Program-made: the position numbers and the translations under genes
Shown: positions 33,418-42,700 of the stretch, in pieces
Position numbering within the stretch: the stretch's first letter is position 1
Layout: each line of letters starts with the position of its first letter
The notes under the pieces: generated by a model
Database searches by the model: none
Seen by the model: only the letters and a program-made list of their open reading frames with translations
What the model was told of the DNA's origin: nothing
Source of the DNA: Marinobacter salinexigens
GTDB lineage: Bacteria; Pseudomonadota; Gammaproteobacteria; Pseudomonadales; Oleiphilaceae
Assembly (NCBI RefSeq): GCF_008370345.1
Contig: NZ_VTUU01000005.1
Location: 124,001-188,000, forward strand
Direction: 5' to 3'
DNA: 64,000 bases

Positions 33418-33705
33418 GTTTTACCCGTTTGCTGCGAACAGTAAGACTTTGTTGATATGGCTGAACAAGCGATTGACCTGACCCCATTTTAGGGCCTTCC
33501 AGAGTTGCGGAAGAAAAACTTAAAGTACTGTCCGGGGTTAGTTGACCACTACAGTATGCCTCCCGTAGCTCTCCGCTTCTGGCGCCCCACCTAAAAGCTG
33601 CCAACTTTATTATGATCCCACATTTGACGGCGGCATAAGGCTCTTGCCCGTGAATAATTCCGTGAGAATGTAAGAACAAGTAAATAAAACAGGGATATCG
33701 CGGAC
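33418..33705. other. Intergenic DNA, possible insertion-sequence scar
   Basis: No gene seen. It contains TGACCTGACCCCATTTTAGG near 33474-33494 and CTGTCCGGGGTTAGTTGACC near 33527-33546, whose partly complementary ends recall the terminal repeats of IS3-like elements. Too little is left to name one. Confidence 0.25.
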
Positions 33706-34257
33706 ATGGGTTTCACATCAGAGCTATTCAAGGCGGTTACTTTTCAAGGTCTGTCCAGTACACCGGCTCGCCTGATTGCGGCTGGAGCGTCACTGGTCAT
33801 CTGGGCCTTGTCAGTGTTTCTTCTGGTTGAACTGAGCTTTCGCTTCGAGGCGGCCGGCATCGCTGATCAAGTGGGGTTGGTTGCGGCTTCGATCATCCTC
33901 GTTCACTACTCACTATCAGGACGATTCTTGCTGGCGGACATTGCTACCTGGATGGCTTTGCGCACACCGGTCGGTGTTTTGTATCGGAATGATCGAGAGA
34001 TCCTGGGTAGAGCACGCGAAGTGATTCTTCGCCTGGCTGAGCAACACTCTCTTGCCAGTTTCCTGCCCTACAGCAACATCAACCCCGCGGTTGCGTGCGC
34101 CGACGCCTTTCAAATTTTCAAACAGCAGGAAGCTGGGACACTTCAGTCGTGGTTGGATGACTCGCAGAATCTGAATACAGCCGCATACCTGGTGTTCCAG
34201 ATTGCGCTCGTTGAGCAGGCTCTGGCCGCCGGCGACTACCCGAAACCAGAATTTTAA
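33706..34257 (+). CDS. Membrane protein, first of an unrecognised cluster (183 aa)
   Basis: Two N-terminal transmembrane segments (AAGASLVIWALSVFLLVELSF and DQVGLVAASIILVHYSL) are followed by a cytoplasmic helical domain of about 110 residues (REVILRLAEQHSLASFL, then LDDSQNLNTAAYLVFQIALVEQAL). No family recognised. It begins a run of nine close-packed + strand genes for membrane and exported proteins ending at 37.7 kb. Confidence 0.6.
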   Translation: MGFTSELFKAVTFQGLSSTPARLIAAGASLVIWALSVFLLVELSFRFEAAGIADQVGLVAASIILVHYSLSGRFLLADIATWMALRTPVGVLYRNDREILGRAREVILRLAEQHSLASFLPYSNINPAVACADAFQIFKQQEAGTLQSWLDDSQNLNTAAYLVFQIALVEQALAAGDYPKPEF

Positions 34258-34281
34258 AAGGTCACACTCCGCTGACCTTTT
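34256..34281 (+). terminator. Hairpin overlapping stop of gene 33706
   Basis: AAAAGGTCA pairs perfectly with TGACCTTTT across an 8-base loop and begins inside the stop codon. Because genes continue 60 bases later, it may be partial attenuation or mRNA protection rather than a full stop. Confidence 0.5.
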
Positions 34282-34340
34282 GATTCCCAATTCGTCGAGT
34301 GCCCTCAATAAACTGGCCAAAAGCTCAGGAGGGCGCCTTC

Positions 34341-34502
34341 ATGTTCATCACCACACCGTTAATCAGATGGCTCGTTAACCGGCTTTTCCAGTCCGGAAAG
34401 ATCGACGGCCAGCAGCGTGAGCAGCTTCTGTCTCAGGATCGGCAGATCAATGTGGTCATCACAGGCGCCGCACTGGTCCTTTTCGCTTCACTTTTTCTCT
34501 GA
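34341..34502 (+). CDS. Tiny membrane protein (53 aa)
   Basis: The CAGGAGGG ribosome site fixes the ATG at 34341. A basic amphipathic N-terminus (TPLIRWLVNRLFQSGKIDGQ) and a C-terminal transmembrane helix (INVVITGAALVLFASLFL) make it look like a tail-anchored protein. Unknown function. Confidence 0.5.
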   Translation: MFITTPLIRWLVNRLFQSGKIDGQQREQLLSQDRQINVVITGAALVLFASLFL

Positions 34503-34514
34503 CGGGGTGACCCA

Positions 34515-34790
34515 TTGACCAATATCGTTCACGCGAACTTCGGCGGCCGGCTTTGTGATGGGCAATTTTTCAATGCTGACGTGTACACGGAAAACCGAAC
34601 CAAGTACCAGTTCGAGGCAACGGCCGACTCAGCCACTGCGGCTTATTTCCGAATCATCGCTCTCGCAGTAAAAGAGGGGATTTCAGTGATTCGTCTCGTG
34701 GCGATGTTCGATGGAGTCCTAGCAGACAGAAAAGCCGATCATCCGCCCATCAAAGTATGGTCGCGTCCGAAAATCGCGTCTGGGTTGTAA
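34515..34790 (+). CDS. Hypothetical protein (91 aa), TTG start
   Basis: No ATG is available near the beginning. A TTG at 34515 with GGGGTG five bases before it is the best start. The product is a small soluble alpha/beta protein (NADVYTENRTKYQFEATADS, then AYFRIIALAVKEGISVIRLV). It lies 12 bases after the previous gene and three bases before the next. No family recognised. Confidence 0.5.
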   Translation: MTNIVHANFGGRLCDGQFFNADVYTENRTKYQFEATADSATAAYFRIIALAVKEGISVIRLVAMFDGVLADRKADHPPIKVWSRPKIASGL

Positions 34791-34793
34791 AAG

Positions 34794-35096
34794 ATGTTTT
34801 CCCGCTGGCTTCGCTCGCCCCGGTCATACCCGATCCTCGTTGTCGTGGCTGCTGCGATCGCGATGTTTGTCATCATCCAGATGGGTGACCCGGTCAGCAT
34901 GACGTTTCCCCTGTTGCTCTTCATCTCCGCGAAAATGGGAATTCTCTTTGCCTGCGTAGAGATCGGGCTCTCTGTGACGGGGCTTTATAAGGAGAAAGAG
35001 CGGGTGTATCGCAGCATCAGTCGAGCAATCACCGCACTGGGCATGTCGATCAGCTTCATGTTGTTGCTTGGCGCGTTTGAGCGGGCTTTAAGGTGA
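34794..35096 (+). CDS. Membrane protein (100 aa)
   Basis: Three hydrophobic segments (PILVVVAAAIAMFVIIQM, FPLLLFISAKMGILFACVEI and ITALGMSISFMLLLGAF) with a basic loop between the second and third. It starts three bases after the preceding gene, indicating one transcript. No family recognised. Confidence 0.6.
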   Translation: MFSRWLRSPRSYPILVVVAAAIAMFVIIQMGDPVSMTFPLLLFISAKMGILFACVEIGLSVTGLYKEKERVYRSISRAITALGMSISFMLLLGAFERALR

Positions 35097-35107
35097 GGGC
35101 GGTAACA

Positions 35108-35527
35108 ATGAATGTCATGCGGGTTACCAAATTCCACACTGCTGACGCGGCCATCGAACGAAGTTTATTTCAGTTGCTCGAACACTTTTCTAAGTTTTGC
35201 CTGATTGAGTGCAAGAGGCAGAACGTGATTCAGATTCCCTCAGAGTGCCCGGTCCTGGTTTTAGACAATCTGGACCTGGCAAGGGATCCGGAAACCATAT
35301 TGGGCAGCGTGATTGCCCAATCCCGCCCGCAGGATGTTCTGATCGTTGTTGATCATCAACCAGACAATTGGCTTTTGGCTTCCGCCGGACTGAGACCAGT
35401 GGTTCACCTCGTTCTGGGCTCGACAGGCCACCTCCACCATAAACCCAACAGGCACCAGCCCGACGTTCCGGCAACTGCTTCGATTACGACGGCACTGGCT
35501 TGCCTGGAACATGCTCGAGCTGCATAG
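35108..35527 (+). CDS. Soluble protein (139 aa) with ATPase-like hydrophobic strand
   Basis: The ATG at 35108 after GAGGGCGG is preferred to a GTG at 35093 that overlaps the previous stop. Two beta strands resemble Walker B-type segments (CPVLVLDNLDLARDPE and DVLIVVDHQPDNW), but there is no P-loop, so ATP hydrolysis is not supported. The C-terminal part is His/Pro-rich (GHLHHKPNRHQP). Possibly a degenerate ATPase subunit. Unknown. Confidence 0.5.
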   Translation: MNVMRVTKFHTADAAIERSLFQLLEHFSKFCLIECKRQNVIQIPSECPVLVLDNLDLARDPETILGSVIAQSRPQDVLIVVDHQPDNWLLASAGLRPVVHLVLGSTGHLHHKPNRHQPDVPATASITTALACLEHARAA

Positions 35528-35536
35528 GACGACATC

Positions 35537-36133
35537 ATGAGTGAAAACAATCAAATCGAGGCTGAAGCGAATCCGAAATCGGATCCTTTGGACGCTAGCA
35601 CCCCCGTTTCATATGACAACGAAGAAGTCGTCTGGGAGGGCAGTCCATCCCAGATAGTGAATCTTGGCAGCTTTATCTTTTGGGGCCTTGTTTTTGCGGC
35701 AGCCGGCGTTGGCCTGGTGTTGTGGAACGCAGGCCTTAAAGCGCAATACACACCACTGATCGATCAAGTCGTCACGTATTCAATCTACGGGCTTCTCATC
35801 GTTGGCGTCCTGAACGTTCTCATGTCCTACCTAACTGTGAAGTGTGAGCGAACAGTTATCACCCGCAACAAGATCAAAGAAGCGAAGGGCATTACCTCAA
35901 TTTTCCGCCAAGAGTTGTTCTGCGAGATGTCAGAGGTCTCGGATATCAAGAGTCCGCCGGCAGGGCTCATGGGGCTGTTCGGTCTGTCCACGCTGGTCCT
36001 TGAAACAAAAGATGCGGATCAACCGATCATTCGAATTCGAGCGATTCGAAATCGTGATGAGCTGGTGCAGAAGATTCTGCCGATTTGGCGGAAGCTCAAA
36101 ATGGACCGCAAAGGCTACTTTGGAGATAAGTGA
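35537..36133 (+). CDS. PH-domain (YdbT/bPH-type) membrane protein
   Basis: A 198-residue protein. A cytoplasmic start contains VVWEGSPSQ, the hallmark lead-in of bacterial PH-like membrane proteins. Two transmembrane helices follow (LGSFIFWGLVFAAAGVGLVL and YSIYGLLIVGVLNVLMSYL), then a bPH domain with ERTVITRNKIKEAKGI and VSDIKSPPAGLMGLFGLSTL. These proteins are usually small membrane scaffolds. The AGGACG site supports the start. The stop overlaps the next gene's ATG. Confidence 0.78.
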   Translation: MSENNQIEAEANPKSDPLDASTPVSYDNEEVVWEGSPSQIVNLGSFIFWGLVFAAAGVGLVLWNAGLKAQYTPLIDQVVTYSIYGLLIVGVLNVLMSYLTVKCERTVITRNKIKEAKGITSIFRQELFCEMSEVSDIKSPPAGLMGLFGLSTLVLETKDADQPIIRIRAIRNRDELVQKILPIWRKLKMDRKGYFGDK

Positions 36134-36624
36134 TGAAAAAACTGACCCTGTTGCTCCTTTCGGCAGGCCTGAGCACATTGGCGCTCGCCGATCCCCCTGA
36201 ATTCGACCGAAAGTCTCTGCGTTTGGCAACGGAAGCGAACGCCAAAGAATTGGTTGAAATTTACTACGACAAGGCTGCGGTTGGTTTGTCTGATCGAGAT
36301 TTGAATGTCTTCTACAGTCGGAAATACCGCCGCTCTTTAAGCGGATTAGTCGCTCATTTGTCCCAGACGACCGGCCAGGGCGCTGACATTGAGCAGCATC
36401 GTGTTCTCGAACTCGAACGGATGAATGCAAAGTGCGAGAGCCTCACGTTCCAGGCCGCCAAAACCTATGGTTCTCAAACCCGGCAATCTGAACTGCATTA
36501 CCTGGTGACCAACACCTGTGTGGACTACGTTCCGACAATTGCACGCACCATCGAGCTTCGCTACTCAACAGACATCGACAGTTGGCAGATCGACGAGGTA
36601 AGGGACCGGGAGCTCGTGAAATGA
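36133..36624 (+). CDS. Exported protein (163 aa), unknown
   Basis: A signal peptide (MKKLTLLLLSAGLSTLALA) leads a periplasmic protein with two Cys (about residues 98 and 124) that could form a disulfide. It is helical first (RLATEANAKELVEIYYDKAAVG), then beta-rich with RTIELRYSTDIDSWQIDEVR, resembling a DUF4019 or NTF2-like fold only loosely. Its ATG overlaps the PH gene stop (TGATG). Confidence 0.6.
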   Translation: MKKLTLLLLSAGLSTLALADPPEFDRKSLRLATEANAKELVEIYYDKAAVGLSDRDLNVFYSRKYRRSLSGLVAHLSQTTGQGADIEQHRVLELERMNAKCESLTFQAAKTYGSQTRQSELHYLVTNTCVDYVPTIARTIELRYSTDIDSWQIDEVRDRELVK

Positions 36625-37454
36625 AGAGGTTAGTCGGCTCTCTTTGTTTGGTAGGTGCCATGATGGCTGGACCGGTCTTGGCCTCCTCTGAAGCTCTTCC
36701 TGGTAAGCCGTTCCCAGAGGTTACCTTTGATCTCGTCTCGGAAATTTTCGGTCACAACCTGGACACCAGCGAAGAGCGCCTGCAAACGCTGCTTTTAGCA
36801 ATCGGCATGGACCACACCACGCCAACGTCGCCACATTTCGAAGAAGAGGTTGGTATCCCTTTCATTGTTCATTACGGACCGAACCACTGGGTAAACAGGC
36901 TGGCCAGCGGGGACATGAGTGTTGATGTCCTGGTCAACAATGCTCTGCTTCTGCTGTTTGCTGAAGCGGATATACCGAATAGGGACAAGGCTGCCTATGA
37001 CCTAATGAAAAAGGCCTCAGAACAAGGATACTGGCCGGCGGACTATTTTGTGGCCGAAACCAATCTTCTGAAGCATTTGGTCAAAGGGCCGGACGTTGCC
37101 ATTCCTATGGCGCCAATCATTGAGAACAGTGGTCTCAGAGAGGTAGCGCAAGAGACGATGGACGCCTTCAGCCGATGTGCCGAAGTTGGTTTTGCGCCCT
37201 GTCGCTACCGGGTGGGCTTCTGGCTCTCCAATTCCAGGCAGAACCTTCAGGACGGTTTGAAAGTCCTTCAATCCGCCATTGATGTGAACCTGAAAGACAC
37301 GCGTTACGAGGACAAGCTTGATGGGGCTCTCGTTGCCGCAGCCCATGAGTTGGCAACGCGGGGTGAAGCAATTGGCTTGGATTCAGACACCGTAAACCAG
37401 TACAGACAACTGATTGATCAATACAGCAGGAGTGCGAGCCGCCTTCTGAACTAA
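36621..37454 (+). CDS. Exported protein (277 aa), unknown
   Basis: The ATG overlaps the preceding stop (ATGA), which favours it over an upstream TTG. A signal peptide (RLVGSLCLVGAMMAGPVLASS) is followed by a helical protein. Segments such as AAYDLMKKASEQGYWPADYFVAE and CAEVGFAPCRYRVGFWL look like Sel1/TPR-type repeats that scaffold protein contacts. Probably periplasmic and a partner of the preceding exported protein. Confidence 0.6.
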   Translation: MKRLVGSLCLVGAMMAGPVLASSEALPGKPFPEVTFDLVSEIFGHNLDTSEERLQTLLLAIGMDHTTPTSPHFEEEVGIPFIVHYGPNHWVNRLASGDMSVDVLVNNALLLLFAEADIPNRDKAAYDLMKKASEQGYWPADYFVAETNLLKHLVKGPDVAIPMAPIIENSGLREVAQETMDAFSRCAEVGFAPCRYRVGFWLSNSRQNLQDGLKVLQSAIDVNLKDTRYEDKLDGALVAAAHELATRGEAIGLDSDTVNQYRQLIDQYSRSASRLLN

Positions 37455-37481
37455 ATGCGGCAATACCAAGGCAGGTATGAA

Positions 37482-37715
37482 ATGAAAGAATCAGAATTTT
37501 ACTGTGGTTATTTTACGGCTGATAGGAGCGACCAACACGGATTTGCATCCTTGCATGAGGCTGAACAAAAGGCGAGGGCGCTTGCTGCAGAATCCGTAGA
37601 CCCTGCGATTGCTGTATGGGACCGCTCGGGTAAGCCCTGTGTGCTGATCTGGGGGTCCCGGGAAATTCGGCGAGTAGGGGATGCTCCCCAAGCTAACGCT
37701 GGCGATTGTCCTTGA
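37482..37715 (+). CDS. Hypothetical protein (77 aa)
   Basis: A small alpha/beta protein (FYCGYFTADRSDQHGFASL, then AVWDRSGKPCVLIWG). Either the ATG at 37455 or the one at 37482 could be used; the latter follows AAGGCAGG. Last gene of the membrane/exported cluster, ending nine bases from the convergent toxin gene. Confidence 0.5.
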   Translation: MKESEFYCGYFTADRSDQHGFASLHEAEQKARALAAESVDPAIAVWDRSGKPCVLIWGSREIRRVGDAPQANAGDCP

Positions 37716-37724
37716 TGGCTGAGC

Positions 37725-38243
37725 TCAGTCGTTATCTTCATCATCGACAATCGACGATAAGCGCTTTTTCATAAGCCCCGTAAGCCGAGCGTCATAACGA
37801 AAATCTTCAATCTCGCCAGCCCGCACTTTGTCAAAATCGGGGTGATCCCGAAGCAAAATTACGTTTCGTTCTCCAGGGATTAGGGCGCTAGGTACTGACA
37901 GGCCCAGAGACTGTTCGCTGGCAATCCAGTCATCACCGATCGCTACCAAGTCAGGGTGGCCGGGTTCCTGCCAATCATCTGGAAGCACAGAATCATCCAG
38001 CGTCATGATTAGCTTTTCTGGAACCTCAATCCGGATCCGTTTGTAGGGTGCAATAACTTGGTCAGGAACATGCACAAGCAACTCATAGGCAGCCAGCGAC
38101 AGGGATTCCGCTAAATAGACAACTCGATTCCCAGGAGTATTCCAGCGCCCCCCAAATCGAAAAGCCCCCTCTCCAGAAAGCATCTGATCAGGAGTCTCGG
38201 CGTATTGTGGGTCGCATATCCTGAATAACTTCAAATCACTCAT
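37725..38243 (-). CDS. RES-domain toxin
   Basis: A 172-residue RES-family toxin. The conserved block FRFGGRWNTPGNRVVYLAES is present, followed by SLAAYELLVH, with Arg, Tyr and Glu/Ser residues of the known active site. A late EIEDFRYDARL closes the domain. RES toxins (as in ParT and MbcT) degrade NAD+ or ADP-ribosylate targets; which applies here is unknown. Length is normal. Its start overlaps the antitoxin stop by four bases (ATGA). Confidence 0.9.
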   Translation of the reverse strand: MSDLKLFRICDPQYAETPDQMLSGEGAFRFGGRWNTPGNRVVYLAESLSLAAYELLVHVPDQVIAPYKRIRIEVPEKLIMTLDDSVLPDDWQEPGHPDLVAIGDDWIASEQSLGLSVPSALIPGERNVILLRDHPDFDKVRAGEIEDFRYDARLTGLMKKRLSSIVDDEDND

Positions 38244-38773
38244 GAAGGAATTCCATGTCGAATCCGTCCGATCAGATTCTCTACCTCACGAGCACCATAT
38301 TCAGTTTGAGCATGTTCCAGCGGTGTTTCACCTTTGAAGGCGTAAGCAGGACTCTTGAGCCAGTGCCGGGCTGCCTCTCCATCACCATGAAACATATCCG
38401 TAGCCAATGCAGCCAAACGCGTGTACCGGTAGACCCGATCGGACTCTACAGACTCGAGCTTACCGTCTTTCCTGCGCCGACTGAAAGTTGCCGATGTAAT
38501 ATGCAGAAGCTTTAGCATCTCATTCTGACGAATGTTGAGGTACTCAACGAGCCGAGATACTGCCGCCGCAGGAAACCCTTCCATGATGGAATGAACGATG
38601 TCTGAATTTCCCTTTCGGTAAGTAGAGTTTCTGTTAAAGATGATCTTAACCACCAGCTCTTTTTGGGCGCGTAGCTCATCATCGCTTTGCGTCCGCTTTT
38701 CAAGCTGAGGCTTAAACACCTTCATTGCTTCGCTGCGGGATTTGTCTTTTCCGCCGGACTCAATAGTTATCAT
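38240..38773 (-). CDS. Xre/MbcA/ParS-type antitoxin
   Basis: A 177-residue antitoxin. The N-terminal half has an extended helical region with the HTH-like ITSATFSRRRKDGKLESVES. The C-terminal half is the DUF2384 toxin-binding domain (ALATDMFHGDGEAARHWL, then YAFKGETPLEHAQTEYGAREV). It neutralises the RES toxin encoded immediately after it and probably represses the pair through the palindrome overlapping its start. Confidence 0.9.
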   Translation of the reverse strand: MITIESGGKDKSRSEAMKVFKPQLEKRTQSDDELRAQKELVVKIIFNRNSTYRKGNSDIVHSIMEGFPAAAVSRLVEYLNIRQNEMLKLLHITSATFSRRRKDGKLESVESDRVYRYTRLAALATDMFHGDGEAARHWLKSPAYAFKGETPLEHAQTEYGAREVENLIGRIRHGIPS

Positions 38774-38803
38774 TTGATAAGCTCCAATACTTCATATGAT
38801 AAC
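38766..38803 (-). promoter_or_regulatory. Operator palindrome of the RES-Xre pair
   Basis: GTTATCATTTG and CATATGATAAC form an 11-base inverted repeat with one mismatch, 16 bases apart, covering the antitoxin start. This is the expected place for autorepression. Confidence 0.65.
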
Positions 38804-38832
38804 AGTATAGAGCCGGAGATGGCCGGAAACAA
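38804..38832 (-). promoter_or_regulatory. Sigma-70 promoter of the RES-Xre pair
   Basis: On the minus strand, TTGTTT and TATACT are separated by exactly 17 bases, and the -10 abuts the operator palindrome. Confidence 0.65.
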
Positions 38833-39134
38833 CAACTGTCCCTCGTATCTCCAGCGAAGATGCCCCCTTCAAATCCTTCTATCTGTTTGCGGTTGGCCAA
38901 TGGAAGCTGGAGCGCCGAGGGCATTGCATTTCTAGGCTGTTACAGGAAGCATGCTGCAGCGGTGCTAAACTCCACTAAATTGCGAATACATCCAAATGAA
39001 GCATGCACCGCGTGATAGCAGGAAAACGGTCGTTTGTTGAACGCGCCGCCTTACCCCTTAAAATTAACCAATTTCGTCTTGTTTTGTGTCCAACAATCAC
39101 GTACAAAAATCTATGACAAGAAAAGGCCCCTTTC
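38833..39134. other. Intergenic region before the resolvase
   Basis: About 300 bases with no gene. GAAGCATGC occurs twice (about 38948 and 38998), and TCTTGT/ACAAGA lie about 40 bases apart just before the resolvase. These may belong to a recombination (res) site, which cannot be confirmed by eye. Confidence 0.3.
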
Positions 39135-39698
39135 ATGATCATAGGTTATGCACGCGTCAGCACCCAAGACCAAAACCCAGAACTCCAAGTGGACGCCCTA
39201 GAGAAAGCCGGGGCCGAACAGGTCTTCCAGGAAAAATTTACCGGAACCTTACGTGAGCGACCCGAGTTGTCGCAGTGTCTCCGTATGCTCCGGCAGGGCG
39301 ATGTACTGATCGTGTGGAAGCTGGACCGCCTTGCTCGATCATTGAAGGACCTGGTAGAAATTGTTCAGGACCTCCAAGATCGCGGGATTGGCTTTAAGTC
39401 CCTGACGGAATCCATCGACACCACCAGTTCAGGTGGCCGCTTGGTGTTTCATATCTTCGGGGCTCTGGCTGAATTTGAGCGTGATCTGATTCGGGAACGG
39501 ACGATGGCTGGATTGGAGGCTGCCCGGGCCAGGGGGCGTAAGGGCGGTCGGAAGCCCTCGTTGTCAAAGACGGACACACAGAAAGCTGCCGCAATGTTAT
39601 TGGACCCGAAGATCACCAAGACAGAGGTGGCGCAGCACTTTGGGATTAGTCGGACCACGCTCAACGCTTCACTTCGGCGTAATGGGCACCCTATTTAG
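39135..39698 (+). CDS. Serine resolvase/invertase
   Basis: A 187-residue small serine recombinase. The catalytic Ser sits in YARVSTQDQN (about residue 9), with the conserved VWKLDRLARSLKDL (active-site Arg residues), GRLVFHIFGALAEFERDLIRERT and the C-terminal HTH (TKTEVAQHFGISRTTLNASL). It closely fits Tn3-type resolvases and Hin/Pin-type invertases. It is followed after a few bases by the restriction-modification gene, so it may have helped move that gene or may switch DNA near it. Confidence 0.92.
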   Translation: MIIGYARVSTQDQNPELQVDALEKAGAEQVFQEKFTGTLRERPELSQCLRMLRQGDVLIVWKLDRLARSLKDLVEIVQDLQDRGIGFKSLTESIDTTSSGGRLVFHIFGALAEFERDLIRERTMAGLEAARARGRKGGRKPSLSKTDTQKAAAMLLDPKITKTEVAQHFGISRTTLNASLRRNGHPI

Positions 39699-39784
39699 CT
39701 TGTGTGCTAACTAACTGGTATTTTTACCGCAAAGATTCCAGAAGCAGTAGTCCTAGACTGCGGATGAAAACAATGGACCAAGGA

Positions 39785-42700
39785 ATGATGATGACAGCCC
39801 TCCAAAGAATACTGTCGCAGTTCAGAGAAATGACGCTAACAGAGCGTGACAAGGGAACCAGCTTCGAGAACCTGATGGTTCAATACTTCAAAACGGAACC
39901 CTTCTATAAAGAACAATATTCTGAGGTGCTGTCCTACTCCGACTGGGTTGACCGATACGGCACAAACCTTGGCATCAGCACGAAGAAAGATACCGGTATC
40001 GACCTGGTAGCCATCACCACCGATGGCGAGTTCCATGCAATTCAGTGCAAGAACTATTCGCCAGACCACACGATCGGCAAAAGCGACATCGACAGCTTCT
40101 TCACAGCCTCCGGCAAAACCTACTTCAGTCACCGGATCATTGTCACAACAACGGATAAATGGACGGGCAATGCCCAGGACTCCCTGGAGAATCAGCACCC
40201 ACCCGTGTCCCGAATTGACCTCCATAACCTGGAAAACAGTGTCATCGACTGGTCGCAGTATCATGAGGATACAAAGCCAGTCCTCAAGGCTCAGAAGCAA
40301 CTCCGTGAACACCAGGTTGATGCTCTTAACGCTGCGGTGAGCGGGCTGAAGACCGCTGATCGCGGCAAGCTGATTATGGCCTGTGGCACAGGCAAGACGT
40401 TCACTTCGCTGAAGATAGCCGAAACAATGGCTGGTAAAGGTAAACGGGTACTTTTCCTTGTCCCCAGCCTCTCTCTCCTTGGTCAGACACTCACAGAGTG
40501 GACTCAGGAATCTGCGATCCCCCTGAAAAGCTTTGCGGTCTGCTCAGATAGCGATGTCGGGAAGCGGCGCGGTAAAGATGATGACCGAGTGATTGCCGGC
40601 ATCAGTGACCTGCAATATCCAGCTACCACCAACGCGGCCTCACTGCAGAAACACATGGCAGATCACCACAGCGGTGACGCCATGACCGTTGTGTTCTCCA
40701 CCTATCACTCCATTGGGGTTCTGAACGAGGCTCAGACGACTGGAGCCAACCCGATCCCAGCCTTTGACATGATCGTCTGCGACGAGGCGCACCGAACCAC
40801 CGGTGCAACTTTTGATGGTGAGGAAGAATCAGCTTTTGTTCGAGTCCATGACAACAGCTACATCCAGGGCAACAAACGCCTGTACATGACAGCAACCCCT
40901 CGCATCTATGGAGATGATGCCAAGAGCACCGAGAACGTCACACTATGCTCAATGGATGACAAGTCGCTATACGGTGAGGAACTTTATGTCATCACATTCT
41001 CCGAAGCCGTAGCCCGCAAGCTGCTTGTCGATTACAAGGTGATTGTCCTCGCTGTTGAGGAAACCCACGTCAACCGGCGCCTGCAGAGCCTTCTAAAAGA
41101 CGCCGACAACTCACTCAAAGTGGATGATGCCGCAAAGATCGTGGGTTGCTGGAAAGCCTTGTCGAAACAGGGCTTGGTTGAAACCATGGGGCAAGAACCA
41201 GACCCAATGAAGCGGGCGGTTGCGTTTTGCCAGGTCATCGAAAAGGAATACAAGGGCAAAAACCACAAGGTCAGCTCGAAGTTGATCTCTGAGATGTTTG
41301 GTGCGGTAGTGTCGCAGTATCAGGAAGCCGAAATAGCCGCGCTACGCGACAAAGATCCTGATGCCACGCTTGATCAGGCGCTGACCATGACCTGCGAGGC
41401 TGAACATGTCGACGGTGGCATGAACGCCAGTGAAAAGGAAGCCAAACTGGAATGGTTGAAGGCCACTACGGAGGACAATACCTGCCGTATTCTCTCGAAT
41501 GTGCGCTGCTTGTCTGAAGGGGTCGATGTCCCCGCACTGGATGCCGTGCTGTTCCTGACACCAAGATCCTCTCAAGTGGATGTGGTGCAGTCCGTTGGCC
41601 GGGTGATGCGCCTGGCTCCGGAAAAAGACCTGGGGTACGTGATTCTGCCGGTCGTTATTCCTGCGGGCGTTGAGCCCGAAGAAGCCCTTAATAATAACGA
41701 AACCTACCGCGTGGTTTGGCAGGTTCTAAACGCCCTTCGGTCACACGATGACCGCTTTGACGCCATGATCAACAAGCTGGAATTCAACGGCAGCATGCCC
41801 AGCAAGATGGAGGTCGTGGCGGTTGCAGACAAGGTGACACCGAAGGCCACCAAAAAATCGACAAAAGAGCGTAAAGCCGGTCGTGCCCGTGGTGGACGTT
41901 CAATTGGTTCTAATGATCCGAATCCGAATCATCAGCAGGCAGAGCTGGTGTTCGAGGTCGGCGATATTGAGCGAGCGCTTTACGCCAAAATCGTTAAGAA
42001 ATGTGGCAACAGGCACCACTGGGAAGACTGGGCAAATGATATTGCCAAGATCGCCAACACCCACATCGACCGGATCAGAGCGATATTGGAAGATGAAAGC
42101 CACGTTGAGGAAATTGCCGCATTCAATGCATTTGCAAATGAACTACGCGACGATTTGAACAACAGCATTCCAGATGAAGAAATCATCGAAATGCTGGCCC
42201 AGCACCTGATCACCAAGCCGGTTTTTGATGCGTTGTTCGAAGAATATAGTTTTGCCAAACATAACCCCATGTCCCAGGCGATGCAGCAAGTGCTGGATAA
42301 GCTGCATGAACATAGCCTGGACAAGGAGCGCAGCACACTGGAGTCTTTCTACGAATCCGTAAAGCTTCGGGCCGAAGGCATTAACAGCGCTGAAGGCAAG
42401 CAACGAATCATCGTGGAGCTCTACGATAAGTTCTTCCGAAACGCCTTTCCTCGGATGACGGATCGTCTGGGTATCGTGTACACCCCCATCGAGGTTGTGG
42501 ACTTTATCCTCCACTCAGTGGAAGACGTTCTAAAAAACGAGTTCAACACCAGTATGGCCGACAAGAATGTCCACATTCTGGACCCATTCACCGGCACCGG
42601 TACGTTTATCACTCGTTTGCTGCAAAGCGGAATCATCCCGGCCGACCGCCTGCCTGAAAAATACAAGCACGAGATCCATGCCAACGAGCTGGTTCTGCTG

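Noticed and set aside
33474..33546. A complete insertion sequence
   Set aside because: Only two short terminal-like motifs are present, with no transposase frame between or near them.
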